A stretch of 64,000 nucleotides of DNA from the NCBI GenBank assembly GCA_023512835.1, contig CM042089.1:16728562-16792561 (forward strand). The letters run 5' to 3'. Source of the DNA: Taxillus chinensis. Its lineage: Eukaryota > Streptophyta > Magnoliopsida > Santalales > Loranthaceae. Positions 33,235 through 44,780 of the stretch are shown piece by piece. The notes under the pieces were generated by a model. It searched no databases. It was not told the origin of the DNA and saw only the letters and a list, made by a program, of their open reading frames with translations. A program made the translations under genes and the position numbers. Position 1 is the first letter of the stretch. Each line of letters starts with the position of its first letter.

Positions 33235-34045
33235 CCATAGATCCCTGGCTTCCATCATCGTATTGTCGACAAGATCCCAAGATCGTCCCAATGTGCTACT
33301 AGCATCACCACCCACGGTTTTCTATTCACAAACAGAACTACGGTCCTGTTCCCCGACAGCGGACCCCCCATATTTGTATTTCCTAATTAGAGAAATAGAC
33401 ATTAAATTACTTCTAACTTTCATTCTGGGCATATGAAAAAAAAACACTTCTATACATACAGGTCTTATCCTAATTACTAAGATTATTAACGAAAATGGTA
33501 TGCATAGTTACTCACATCTTGTTCTACTTCATTTCTTTTTTTATCTACATACATGTGTGTGTCTATATATATTGTTACCTTGATTAACTGTAATCACTTC
33601 CAGGTTACTAATGATTTCCATGGTGTCATTGCTCAAGCTTCTTATATCACATCCTAGAAGAAGAGGCACCTGCATCACATCATACAAATATTGTCCCTTT
33701 ATACATTACTTTTTAAAAATTAAAAAATATGAAAGTTAATTGATTGGGTGTGGTGTGGATTTAGGAATTTTTACAATTCAGAGTAGAGCTTCAAGAATGT
33801 AGGAGATGGACGATGGCTATAATTGTCATTGAACTTCATTCCTCCATTTCCCACCTATAACATATCGGGGTCTCATATTTCACAACCAGAACCACATGTA
33901 ATACTCATGGAATCAAGTTAATTGCTTTCAATAGGTTGTGTGATTATATATCTTCCATGTATTTATTATTAATGGTGTACTAACCATTCCAACCACCAGG
34001 CTTTGCATAAGGAGCATAGAATTCGTTCAAGTTAGCAATCTTTAG
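33235..34045 (-). pseudogene. Captured alpha-galactosidase (GH27) fragment with introns
   Basis: On the minus strand, in the order of the enzyme, there are four exon-like pieces. Near 34045-33985 is YAKPGGWN, ending at a GT donor. Near 33880-33780 is DPDML, then a TAG in place of Glu, then VGNGGM. Near 33670-33590 is PLLLGCDIRSLSNDTMEIISN. Near 33395-33235 is GPLSGNRTVVLFVNR, then AHWDD and, in another frame, MEARDLW. These are signature stretches of plant alpha-galactosidases, which remove terminal galactose from oligosaccharides and galactolipids. The N-terminal half and nucleophile region are absent. Stops and shifts show it is non-functional. Retained introns point to capture of genomic DNA rather than a cDNA. 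Confidence 0.8.
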
Positions 34046-34199
34046 CATGCTATATAAGATACCATAAAATAAAGCAAGGATAAGATTAATTAAGAATACC
34101 AAGTGAACTGTCCATATGAGGGTCATTCTTAATATGAAAAATGGGTGGTGTTCATTAGTGTTAACTAAACCAATTATCTGTAATGTCATTAGTAGTTCT

Positions 34200-35830
34200 C
34201 CAAGAATTTGAGATGTTAGGACCCCAGAGCCGACTCGAGAGGCCTACCAAGGAGGGAACCCTCAGCAACCAAAGGGGCCCCGCGAAGGATCAACAAGGCT
34301 AGGCTGCATGAGGGTGTGGGGAAGAATAGGGTTGCCTCCTGCAGTTGTGATAGTAGTAGAGTGGGGAAAGGAGATAGCCACACCAGCCAGAGGAACCGGA
34401 GGCACGGGCAGGGAAACACGGATAGCGGGTTGGTTGTAGATGGGGAAATGTGGAGGAATTCCCAACTGAGAGGAAGGAAAAGGAGCGGACGGGAGAAGAT
34501 CCGAGCCTGAAGCGCCCATTATAGAGGCTGCCCGAGGAGAGAGCCCAGGAACCTGTAGACCCTAACCCAACCGGCTGCATCACAATTGTAGCAATAAAAG
34601 GAGGAACGCCGGGCAAAACTTCAACGGGAGGAGGAAAAGGGTTACCTGCAGGACCTAACCCTACTAGCTAGCTCAAAGCAGTATTAACATGTAGAGGGAC
34701 AGAAGAATTAACACCAGACTCAACAGGAGCTAAATCAACAAACGAATCAACCATAGTAAAAAGAACAGGGAGAGAGCGTGAAGAAACACCAGGTACCCAC
34801 ATCCAATGCATTAATCACAAGCAAGAGAAGCCATGGAAGGGCGAGAAGAGGGAGCCGGATCAGAAACCACATTCGAGTATCCAGGAGAACAGTTAGGAAC
34901 CATAGAAATGCCAACATCACCTGCTGATAACAAACCTTGCGTGACCAAAGGGGCATGGAGAGAAGCGGTGCCTGCCAAAGGCTTGACTGAAGACGGTGGG
35001 GGGGGGGGGGGTCAATATCGGGTGGAAATCATGAGACCACTTGAGCGAGAGACCAGCGGTAGAAATCTTACCTAGGTCGTGCGCAATATCGGGTGGAAGG
35101 GGGTCGGTCATCAGGGTGGCCCAAAGGAGCCAAACCAAGGAGATGGACACCACAACCGCCACAGAGTCACGAAGCGGTGGCGGACCAGACAGCGGGAGGA
35201 GAGGGGATCCATCCGTCGGGGAGCAGACGGCCGAGCACGAGAGGCCCGCAGGAAGAAAGGCGATCGCAGCGAACTAGCCGGCCCAAGTCAGAGATCTGAT
35301 GCGGAAACGGTGCAACAGGTTAAGGGAGCAACTACGGGTCGCCGGGAGAGCCAAGGAAGGATGAACCGCCACCAAAGATGGCGAGAACGCAGCCCACAAC
35401 GATGACAAGCCCAAGCAACCAAACCACAGAGAGAGGACACAGAGTTGGCGTGTGCGGGAGACAGCCACCAACCCACCCGAAGTAGGGTTTAGGGTGGTCG
35501 CCAAACATGGAACTCGTTAAAGGATACCCCTGCCGACCGAAGATGATTCAACCGGAAAAGGGAAGCAAGAAGCAGATCCGTGGGATCGTGGAACACACAA
35601 CCACCCGGAAATCACCTGTAAATCGCCTCAAAATAGCAGAGCTCATGAGAGGGATATTAACACACCAATACCCGTTGACGAGAAGCGAGATCGAGAAAGT
35701 GCAGGGCGTCAACAACTTTGTGTCTGGGGGGCAGCAGATCAACTCCCTGGTCAAGAATTTTTCTTGAATAATGAGCGAGAGAGATAAAGTATGAGAGTTC
35801 TTTTTTTTTTTTCGTTATGAATCCTAGAAA
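34200..35830. other. GC-rich block in the CACTA remnant, unidentified
   Basis: Much richer in GC than its surroundings. It has several overlapping short frames on both strands (for example minus 34262-34519, Pro/Ser-rich) and a G-run at about 34996-35010. It could be captured gene DNA or part of a LINE-like element. No motif allowed a choice. Confidence 0.4.
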
Positions 35831-36036
35831 TGTGAGCGGTAACACTTTCTATTAATGAAAATATCGCGCCTAAACTTCCCGCTGTGTTTTTTTAGATTTA
35901 TTATAACATTTGTTCAATACCGCCCACCAAAAGTATCCTACAAAACCCAATCTAAGTTGCCGCCCCCATTTTTTTTCCCTTTACCAATCTATCATATCAC
36001 TTTTTCAATAGTGTTATCGTTTGATGTTACCGTAGG

Positions 36037-36053
36037 CTAGATTTCTTGTAGTG
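36037..36053 (-). repeat. CACTA right terminal inverted repeat
   Basis: Reads CACTACAAGAAATCTAG on the minus strand, ending at the junction with Ogre LTR DNA. CTT follows at 36054-36056, as a 3-bp duplication would require, but the left copy is lost. Confidence 0.75.
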
Positions 36054-38253
36054 CTTCTACCGTTGGAAGAGGACAATCAATTCTGGGTCTTTTCTCTTGA
36101 GGATCCTTGAATATTCTCTCTCTGCTTTTTTACTCTCTTTGAAATAATCTCTTCTGATACATGATCCCCTCTTGATACTTGATAATTGATGCCCCCCCCC
36201 CCTCTCTACCTCTTAGGGTAGTCTATTTATAGGAATCCCAAGGGAGACAGCCCGTGCCTCAGCATTTATTGGATGCCTTATAGCATTTATTGGATGCCTT
36301 ATAGTCCCCATGAGTCAACTACATCGTTCTAATGAATTAATGACTTCGGAAATGAGATTCTCGGCTCCCAGCGATTTACAATAATTCATAGTTCCCATGC
36401 TTTGAAAAAGGAGTCCCAATGCCTGAAAATAAATAAATCGTTTGAGATTATTTAATCCTCTGTTGTACCTGGACGCCTTGGTGGGTAAGGGCCGAATGCA
36501 TTTCCGGATGTATTGGAGCCGTTGGGAATTAATAGTTATGCGATCCACAGGGTCAACTATGATGTCCCGAGGAAAATGGCATTTAATTACGAGGTCTTCC
36601 ATCCCTATGCTCAAAAATGGAGTTCCGAGACATTTAAATTTAATATTCAGAGACTCCTCAATTCCCACACTTGAAAAGGGAGTTCCGAGACACTGATGGC
36701 ATTTAATGCACTTAAAAAGAATTTTCTGGATTTTTCAGAGTCTCGGTGCTTTGGAGTCATTCCTGGACCTGTAGAGGAGCTATTTTGGAGTTTTTCCAAA
36801 TTATTGACCAGGTTTGACCTCCAGATCTGGGCTTATTCCGAATCAGTGGCTTTATTCTGCATCAATAAGTCCTTATTCCGCACTAATGAGCTTATTCCGC
36901 ATCAACGAATCCTTATTCCGGATTTGACCAAGTTTGACCTCCGGATCATGGCTTATTCCGAATCGGTGGCCTTATTCGCATTAACGGTCCTTATTCCGCA
37001 CTAATGAGCTTATTCCGCATCAATGGGCTTAGCTCAGATTTTACCAAGTTTGACCACCGAATTTGGGATTACTCCGCATTAATAGGTCATTATTCCGCAT
37101 TAATGGGCTTAGCCCGGATTTGACCAAGTTTGACCACCGAATTTGGCCTTAGTCCGCATCAATCGGTCCTTATTCTGCATCAATGGGTCATTATTCCGCA
37201 TTAATGGGCTTCGCTCAAATTTGACCAAGATTGACCACCGGATTTGGGGTTAGTCCACATCAACGGGCTTAGCCCGGATTTGACCAAGTTTGACCGCCGC
37301 ATTTGGGTTTCCCCAAAAAATTTTGTGTGTGGGCATGGCCGCCACATGGCGCCTCTACTAGGGCTTCCTTAGGCCTCTCTTGTTCTCATTTGCTGTGTAA
37401 GGAGAGTGTCTTTGTATATATACTGGGCGAAGGAGAAGCAAAACTAGCAATGTGGGACAAACATGCATATGAAGAACCAAAATTCGTGGAAAATTGATAG
37501 ATTTATGGGGCAACTTCAAAAATTCAGAACTTTCTTCAAAGAGCTCGGATTGGAGCCAAATTGGTCTTGTTTTGCTCAAAATTCTGTTATCTATCTTCTG
37601 AAAGTGGAATCACTCCAAAAGGATCAGCCATTTAGGAGAAAAGTAGGAAATACCATACAAAGGTACATGATAAAGTGAGCATTCTGCCCGTCAGATTCAA
37701 AAATTCATAGTTAATTGCACAGAACTCGGATTACCCTAAAACCAGTTGGAGATGATAGATAAAGATGTTATATGACTAATTCAATTGACTTTATTCAGAT
37801 ATAATAAGTATTGAGAAAGTTATTGGCAAAATAGTGCGCTGCACACTGGTTGTCTCTCCCAAATTTGTACAAGGTTTGGTTGTGAACTTTGAAAAATCAT
37901 AACTAATTGAATACAGCCCGGAATATTTTCAAACTAATTGAAAATGATAGATAAATATGTTATATAATCAACGCAATTGACTTTGTTGGATTATGACAAG
38001 TATCGGGGAAGTTATTAGTAAAACGACGGGCTGCACACCGGTTGTCCAATTCAACTTGGTACTTTTGTCATAATCATTTCGTTTCTTCTCGGAATCAAGT
38101 GTGGTCAAGTGCGTTGTCCTCCAAATGTCATCCTCTATCACTTAGAGCTTGTCTTGGGGCATATAAAGGTCTACCAAAGTGGTCCTTAGTCTTACGGTCT
38201 TTCGTCGAGTACGGTTGTGATCTAAACTGGTCAAAATGGGGTTCAACACTGAG

Positions 38254-40387
38254 CATCATCATTGAAACCTTGTCGAAAACAATATTAAAATACACAAAAT
38301 AATGAAAATCAGCGAAGTTTAAATTATTAGCCTCAACACCCAACTACGATACTTGGCCACGGCCCCATAACATTAACGTTTTCCCTTTTTTAACTCTTTT
38401 AGCCACCTACGTGGCTCCAACTATCAATGCGATAATTAACCACCAATTCTTGTGGTTTTGCTCGGTTTGTTATATGATTGAACCCAAACCAACTCTAACA
38501 CCCAAAATATGTTCTTTGGGCTTAAAATCAATAAAAATATGGTTATAACATCATCAAAAACAAAGATTTCCATTTAAAACCAAATGATATCAATCAAAGC
38601 ACTCACCTTGATTTAAAACAACAATCATATTCTTTGTCACAAATATCACACTACAACAATTAAGGATTGATTTCTATCTATCCTAGGCATGGAAGAAACA
38701 TATAAGAGATATAGATGAATAGAACTACCTACCTTGAAATGCCTCAAATCATTAGAAATGGTCAAGAATCCCCAAGCTTTTCCCTTTTTTTCTTTTTTCC
38801 CCTCTCCAATGGTGGCTAGGTCTCCAAAAAACATCCCTACCCCCTTAAATTTTCATAAATTAGTATTTTAATCATTATTGCACTGGTATTAATTCCATTA
38901 ATCCAGCCAAAAAATATTAAATAGCATTTGAGCTTTTAAATTTCAAATTAAGTTCAATTATGGTTAAAATGATCATATTATTGGCCACATCATCATTAAG
39001 ATATTATCAACACTGATTGGAGACTATTCCAAGTTATCTTAAGTATCTCTGTTCACAACGTAATCCATGATCTCATGTGGACATTTAGGTGGTTGTGGTA
39101 AATCAAAGAGAGAGAAAAAAGTATTAAAAATATTTTAAAACAGACACTTATAGGGAATCTACTACTAGTATTCTTAAAACCAAATATAGATGCCCTTTTG
39201 TCTCTAGTAAAGATATCACATTATTCACATTAGTTAATGAGAATAATCTTTATTATTTGTATAGCTTTAAATGGACATAGTATTATTTCAGGGTACGTCA
39301 CCTAAGATGTTTTTTTCTCATTTTTAATGGTTTACTTGTTATTACTATTAATGCATTAACAGTGGCATGACTATAATTTAACTAAAATTTAACTAAAAAG
39401 TCTTTTGTTTACAAAATTTAACCAATCAATTTTTACAAACTCAAACTCAATATATTTTTTTGTATGTTTTAATAAAATATTAATTTATTAAAAAATTATA
39501 CTTTAAAATAATATTAGGATAATTCATTACACGACTTCTTCAACTGGATCGTGTTATCATCTCTCGATTTTCCCATATCCGGAGTAGCGCCCAGGTCACT
39601 TCCGATAGGCCTAGATTTTAGAATAATACCACTTGCGCAGCAAAAGATAACATGGCTTTTGCCACATCGGCTGAATTAAGCCTATAAAAAATCTATTATT
39701 CACCTTTGGGGTTGTAAACAATTTGAGTCGAAGGAGAGCGATGAAGGTGTTTGAGCTTGACTTGATATAATTCCTTAATGAACCGAGCTGAACGCGAACA
39801 CTAAATCACCATGTTTGTGTTAGTTCATTTGTGTTCACAAATAGTTTGTTAATATTCACAAACAACTTACGAACACTAGTTCATGATCAGTATTTATGAA
39901 TACACCAACATACTTGTTCACAATCATTACATTTTCACTTTGTTCAAGAACTCAAGATGTTCGTTGATTCAATTGTTCGCGAACTAAAACACCTAGTTAT
40001 CCAAAAATTATAAACAAATCAATTCATTTATTCATTTGTTTAAGCAAGCTATGTTCAACTATCTAAACTAAAGCATTATTCAAAATTTATAATGCTCGTT
40101 TTTTTATTGTGAACTCAATTACTTGTTTTTAATCGTTCTTGAACATTAATACTCGTCTTCCTCCCCTTTGTCGAACATAGCTCATTGCATGCACCTCTTC
40201 CTCCCCTTCTTCACTCTTAAATTCAAGGTAAGAAAATCATTTCATCTCTCTTTTATAGGGCTTGTGAGTTGTGATTCTAGATATCTATAATCCAAAGATT
40301 ATAATTTCAATTATTGGTTAAAATGAGTTAAATTTATGATTTTATTTTCTAATACCTTTAGGAAAATGAATTTAGCTCTATGACAAA
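38254..40387. other. AT-rich intergenic DNA
   Basis: No gene recognised. The first 600 bp may continue an old antisense LTR interrupted at 4938. From about 39790 to 40160 there are scattered diverged texts of the GTTCACAAAC/TTCGCGAAC type, common in plant intergenic repeats. Confidence 0.5.
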
Positions 40388-40659
40388 CACGTTGTAAGGA
40401 CCCGTGTTTTGAGTTAGTCGCAGTCTTGCCTTCTGAATGAGAACTTTCTAGATTTTGGACCTAGTAGATGGGCTCAGATGAATTGGCGTGCAGACCAAAA
40501 GATTCTTAGAATGATGTCTTCTATCTACCATAGAAATTTCAGGCCAAATGGACGTGCACGCGAATTGGACCCATTTGGCGTGCAAGGTTTTTATTGCATG
40601 GATGTCTTTTACATGATGCAAGGAGGCTTGGGGTAAAGTTTGAGTGCATTTGGAGCTGC

Positions 40660-40681
40660 ACGCCAATTGGGGAATTGGCGT
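40660..40681. repeat. Hairpin ACGCCAATT-GGGG-AATTGGCGT
   Basis: Perfect 9-bp arms and a 4-base loop. The same hairpin is conserved in the related LTR at 13669-13690, read in the opposite orientation. Confidence 0.75.
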
Positions 40682-40815
40682 TCAAATTGACGTGTAGACA
40701 TATTTTTGCATGGTTACCTTGGTTTTGTCATTCTAATGATTTTTCCCTAAAGAACCATGTTGAAATTATGAGTATTTTGCCCTGTATGGAAACGGGAAGG
40801 TAGTAATTTGTGTGA

Positions 40816-40872
40816 TCAAAACTACGTCGTTTTGATCCTGGGTTTCACTAAATCAAAACTACGTCGTTTTGA
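40816..40872 (+). promoter_or_regulatory. Two near-palindromes, 37-bp period, before the LTR TATA box
   Basis: TCAAAACTACGTCGTTTTGA at 40816-40835 and 40853-40872. TATATAA at 40886-40892 is 13 bp downstream. This is the same architecture as at 6883-7031. Confidence 0.82.
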
Positions 40873-41268
40873 TGTGTGTGGTGTCTATATAATGGTGTTG
40901 AGGCTTAGGTTTAGGGTTTAGGGTTTTCTATTGCTGTTGCAGCCGCCGCAGAGAGAGAGAGAGAGGGAGAGAGAGTGAGGGAACCTTCGAATCTTGGCCG
41001 TAGAGGTTCGCGTGGGTGGTCGGTGTATCATAGAGGCTAGAGCAGAGGACGTTTGCAAGGTAGGGACTCCGTTCTTCTCAGTCTTTCTCTGTCCTAGGGT
41101 ATCTGTCCTATACATGCTTATATATATATATATATAAATCCATATAGGTGTGATCTTCTATATGGATGTTGGCCTTCAATGGCATATTGGTTGATTTGAT
41201 GCTTGGGAGTGGACTGGAAATTGTTGAGTTGTCTATGCCCACTAGGTGTTTGATAAAATGTTTGTGTG

Positions 41269-42473
41269 TGTTGGATCAAACCCAGAATTTGGATAATGCC
41301 GTTAAAGCCTTATGTAATTTGATCTGAGATCTTTTGTGTTTATTTGATCATTGCAGAAGGTATGTCACTAATCCAAAGATGCACTCGTGAGAGCAAAGCT
41401 AAGGACAGGATACATAATCCTGATCCGGACAAGAGTTAGTGTCGTCAAACACTTGGTAAATAACCAAGTAACAATAAGTGCGGAGTAAGGAAAATAAGTG
41501 CGGAGTAAGGAAAATAAGTGCGGAGTAAGGAAAATAGATGCGGAGTAAGGAATCCGGACTTATTACTCGCCCGGAGTAAGGAACTTACATACGGAGTAAG
41601 GAACTTACATACGGAGTAAGGAACTTACACACGGAGTAAGGAACTTACATACGGAGTAAGGAACTTACATACGGAGTAAGGAACTTACACACGGAGTAAG
41701 GAACTTACATACGGAGTAAGAAACTTACATACGGAGTAAGGAACTTACATGCGGAGTAAGGAAGCGCGACACGGACTAAGGATTCTAGTACCTGAATAGA
41801 TACGGAATAAGCAACCACCGACACGGAGTAAGGTTCCGAGCTTCATTAACTACGGAGTAAGGAAAATTACACCGGACCAAGAAGACACTTGCTCCAATGA
41901 AACCGCATTTAAAGTTATCGGCTCGTGCTGTCCCGATGTAAGAAGAATGCATTTAGAACAAGAAGAATCTTACACGTGGATCATCCGGATATGTGGACAC
42001 AACCTTAATTGTATCTCGGAACTCACAAAGACACTTATACTCTTCGAATCCAAGATCTTGAGCTCCACAATCCGCAGCGATCAAGGCAGATAGATTACCA
42101 AGGGATAGTTAGTGCGGAACGCATTCCGGAACTTCAAGTTCCAAGGTTGTCTCTTAGGAATGTTTTGTATAAATATTCATACTTATACTTCTTGTAAAAT
42201 AAAGAGAGAGCTAGAGCGAAGAAGTGCAAAAATAGAAAAGGCACTTGGCTAGTGTGTGAATTCAAAGTTGTAAACGAGTGTAAGAGAGTGTTTGCTTCTA
42301 TTTTGTTGTAATCACTTTGTGATAATAAAACAAAATACTTCCACTATCCTGGTTATCTTCCTGAGGTGATATTATCACTTAAACTAGATAAGTCTTTGTG
42401 TCTTGAGAGAAAAGAAAGAGTTCGAATAAGAGCCTATTCACCCCCCCCCCTTTTAGGCTCCAAGGGACCATCA
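41269..42473 (+). mobile_element. 5' LTR of copia element 2
   Basis: TGTTGGATCAAACCC to GGGACCATCA. The array lies at 41481-41770 with four dispersed motif copies after it, TATAAATA at 42168-42175, and AATAAA-type signals near 42320. U5 ends in the conserved AGCCTATTCACCCCC...AGGCTCCAAGG block. Confidence 0.92.
41481..41770 (+). repeat. 20-bp CGGAGTAAGGAACTTACATA array in LTR U3
   Basis: Fourteen CGGAGTAAG copies at mostly 20-bp spacing. Later copies follow a three-unit pattern (TACGG, TACGG, CACGG), suggesting 60-bp higher-order growth. The array is identical in the 3' LTR (53090-53375). There are no unique spacers, so it is not CRISPR-like. Confidence 0.92.
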
Positions 42474-42475
42474 AG

Positions 42476-42486
42476 TGGTATCGAGC
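42476..42486 (+). other. Primer-binding site of copia element 2 (one base short)
   Basis: TGGTATCGAGC, against TGGTATCAGAGC in element 1. The missing A falls at a CAG site, like the other discrepancies of this element. Confidence 0.8.
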
Positions 42487-42533
42487 AAGTTCTACTTCGT
42501 TCTAAGTAGAGATCCCACTCTTTCAATCTCGAA

Positions 42534-44780
42534 ATGGCCGAAGAAAGCGAGTATGCTTTTCAACACTCGCCTTAACTCCGGAGGTGCACAGGAGCCCACC
42601 CCGAATCGAAGCGAGCGGTGAAAATGTCGATCCACCACAACCTGCTGCTTGCCACCGCTTCTCAACCACGGAGTTCCGGGTTTACTCTAACGAAACCGCC
42701 CAAATTCACACCTGAGCTTTTCTCCCGGTGGAAAGCTCGCATGAAGATGTTTATGGTTTGCCATGATCATCTTATGTGGCCATGTCTTCATCGGGAGATT
42801 CCAATTCCGATGACTATCGGAGAACATGGCGTAAGGAGGCCAAAGACCGATCTTGAACTTACCAACGATGAAAGAGCCTGGCAATGCGCTAGTGAAAAGG
42901 CTCGGCTTATGTTACATCGTCCTTGGATTCCGAAGCTTTCACGGACGTCCAGGGCTGCACGACGGCAAGAAAAGTCTGTTTGGGACAAACCGACAATCCT
43001 CTATGAGGGGAGTCGGTCCCCGGATGCAAATGTGATCTCGTACTCTCCAACGGAACTTTGAGAGTTTTAATCATAAACCGGGCGAATCACTTGAAAGCAT
43101 CTATCGGAGATTCGGCAAGCTCATACTTGAACCGAAGACCTGACAATGAGCATTACTCTCAATCCCAGATCAATGACAAGTTCTTTCGCTCCTTGCCGGA
43201 TCGCTACTACTCCAAACAACTCCAGATGCAATCGACAAAAACGGGCGTATGTTCCCCTTGAAGAACTATATGGAGAGTCACGGACTCACGAAGTCGGGTT
43301 TAAGTACTCGACGAGAGATGAAAAAATAGCTCGGAAAGAAAAGGGGGTAGCTCTCAAAGCTACCGAATGTCTAAACATACCGAGGAATGATGATACGGAC
43401 GTATCCGACAATTCGATTCGACGAGGAGGAGGAGATAGCCCTTCTTGTCAAATCCTTTGAGCGATTCCTACGGAAAAGCGAAAAGGGGTCGAAGACGCTC
43501 ATCATCATCGTTCCAACGGAAGGAGCGACCCGAGTCTAGTTCCCAGGAATGTTTCAACCGTGGGAAAACTGGTCACTGGGCCAAGGAATGCAGGTCCAAA
43601 GCAAAGGTGGCCGAGAAAAGTGACAAGGTAAATTCTCGCCGCTCCACCTCGGATAACGGCAAGAGCAAGAGAAAGGCGCTCGTGACAAAATACATGAGTG
43701 GCTCGGAAGAAGAGGAGGAATCCTCGGATGATGAGCCGACCATTAAGCCGAACGTCCGCCTCATGGCAAATCGAGGTACCTTCTATCTCGAGCTCCTGAG
43801 TAAATTAGAATCTCTTACTATTGCATGTGATCATGAAAAGAATGAGAGACTAATAATAACTCAAATGTACAAAGATATGGAAAGTCGGAATAAACGTCTC
43901 GAATTTACCATTAATAGACTCGAAAAGGACGTCGGCGACTTCAGGGAAAGGAAGCTTGGTATCATGATCTAAGAGCTGAAAATCATCTCTTAAATACCAA
44001 TCTCTCGGGCCTAAAAGTTATAGTTAAAAGACTCGAAAATGAATTGGAACAGGAAAAAGAAATAAATCGTAAGTGGCTAAAATCCGGGAAATAGCCTCTA
44101 CCTTTAGGACCCGATCCTGACGACATTCGAGTCAAACCTGGTCTAGGTTCTGAACCATCAACCTCCATAGCTAAAGCCACCGAGTGTCCTCCGGATTTCA
44201 CTCCTAAACTAACCAACTTATATCCTGTTAGTACATCTAAACCGTTGGATGGTTTCATTTCAGGTGGCACCATAGTTTATGATCGTGGGCCGAGGTCATT
44301 CTTGCACTTCCCGAAGCGGTAGCACCCGTAACTAAAGATGAAGGGAAGGCCGCTGCAGTTAAAGCCAAAACGTAGCACCCAAAAAGAAAGACAAGGCTAA
44401 GGCCGACGCATTTAGGGCCAAGAGCGCGTCACCCAAACGTAATGGATTAGGCCACGTGGAACAGAGTAAAAATCTGTAAAATCTAAGAGACCGTATCCCC
44501 TGTTTGTACTTCACATTATAGTGTCTGTTCCATCTGTAGGAAATGGGTCATTATCACTATGAATGTTGGAGTCTATCCGATAACTGGCTTTGTAATCAAT
44601 TTCAATCAAATAAAGATCAGTTTTATAAAAGGGGTTCTTCGAGCAAAACAAAATCTAAATCTAAAAGGAGTGTCTCTCCCAAGAAATCCCAAATAAAAGA
44701 AGCAATTGAAACTAACAAGTTAATGTCAACTTGGAAAGCTAAGAGTCCTAACAAAATCAAATCCGTAAATGTTGACAATA
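42534..44780 (+). pseudogene. Copia element 2 gag region (apparent frameshifts)
   Basis: The ATG at 42534 aligns with the gag start of element 1 but shifts within a few codons, where CAG reads CGAG. UBN2-type Gag text continues in pieces (42618-43061, 43146-43460). The CCHC knuckle at 43547-43591 reads ECFNRGKTGHWAKEC, with the second Cys changed to Arg. A second knuckle-like segment at about 44527-44570 gives C-x2-C-x4-H-x4-C spacing (CSICRK..GHYHYEC), broken by one base. Lys-rich and Glu-rich stretches lie between. It may be less damaged than it looks if the shifts are errors. Confidence 0.82.

Larger units (their letters stand above)
31853..36053. mobile_element. CACTA-type DNA transposon remnant with captured gene DNA
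   Basis: The right end reads TTTCTTGTAGTG, the reverse complement of CACTACAAGAAA, the classic CACTA terminal inverted repeat. It stops exactly where Ogre LTR similarity resumes. The empty site is visible at 5900-5912 (GTGCCTTCTACC). The left end lacks a CACTA terminus, so it is truncated or replaced. Subterminal repeats such as GTAACACTTTTT and GTTACCGTAGG occur near both ends. No transposase was recognised. Inside are alpha-galactosidase exons and a GC-rich block of unknown origin. Confidence 0.7.
4939..38248 (-). mobile_element. Ogre/TAT-type Ty3/gypsy element, minus strand, pol-less, with nested insertions
   Basis: Two related LTRs (4939-9411 and about 30873-38248) point the same way and flank an internal region. 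The 5-bp sequence CTGAG occurs directly before (4934-4938) and directly after (38249-38253), as expected of a target-site duplication. Read on the minus strand, the order is 5' LTR, a primer site complementary to a tRNA-Arg type (30851-30870), leader, gag (28096-27102), non-coding DNA, a tandem array, a polypurine tract (9424-9412) and the 3' LTR. Removing nested elements leaves only about 5 kb of internal DNA and no protease, RT, RNase H or integrase. It is therefore a defective or non-autonomous derivative. Later guests are copia 11350-25654, LTRs 6531-8143 and 28131-30147, and a CACTA remnant at 31853-36053. Confidence 0.85.
30873..38248 (-). mobile_element. 5' LTR of the Ogre-type element, split by a CACTA remnant
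   Basis: It aligns with 4939-9411 in two blocks (30873 to about 31852, and 36054-38248), separated by about 4.2 kb of foreign DNA. The terminal TG is changed to CG at the 30873 end. A 22-bp tandem duplication (CATTTATTGGATGCCTTATAG, about 36262-36304) is absent from the other LTR. TTATTCCGCAT-type motifs lie at 36830-37300. Confidence 0.85.

Noticed and set aside
33235..34045. Functional host alpha-galactosidase gene
   Set aside because: Only the C-terminal part is present, with a stop in the DPDMLE motif and frame changes, inside a transposon remnant.
41481..41770. CRISPR-like regular repeats
   Set aside because: The units are contiguous 20-mers with no unique spacers, lie inside a retrotransposon LTR, and the DNA is plant nuclear.
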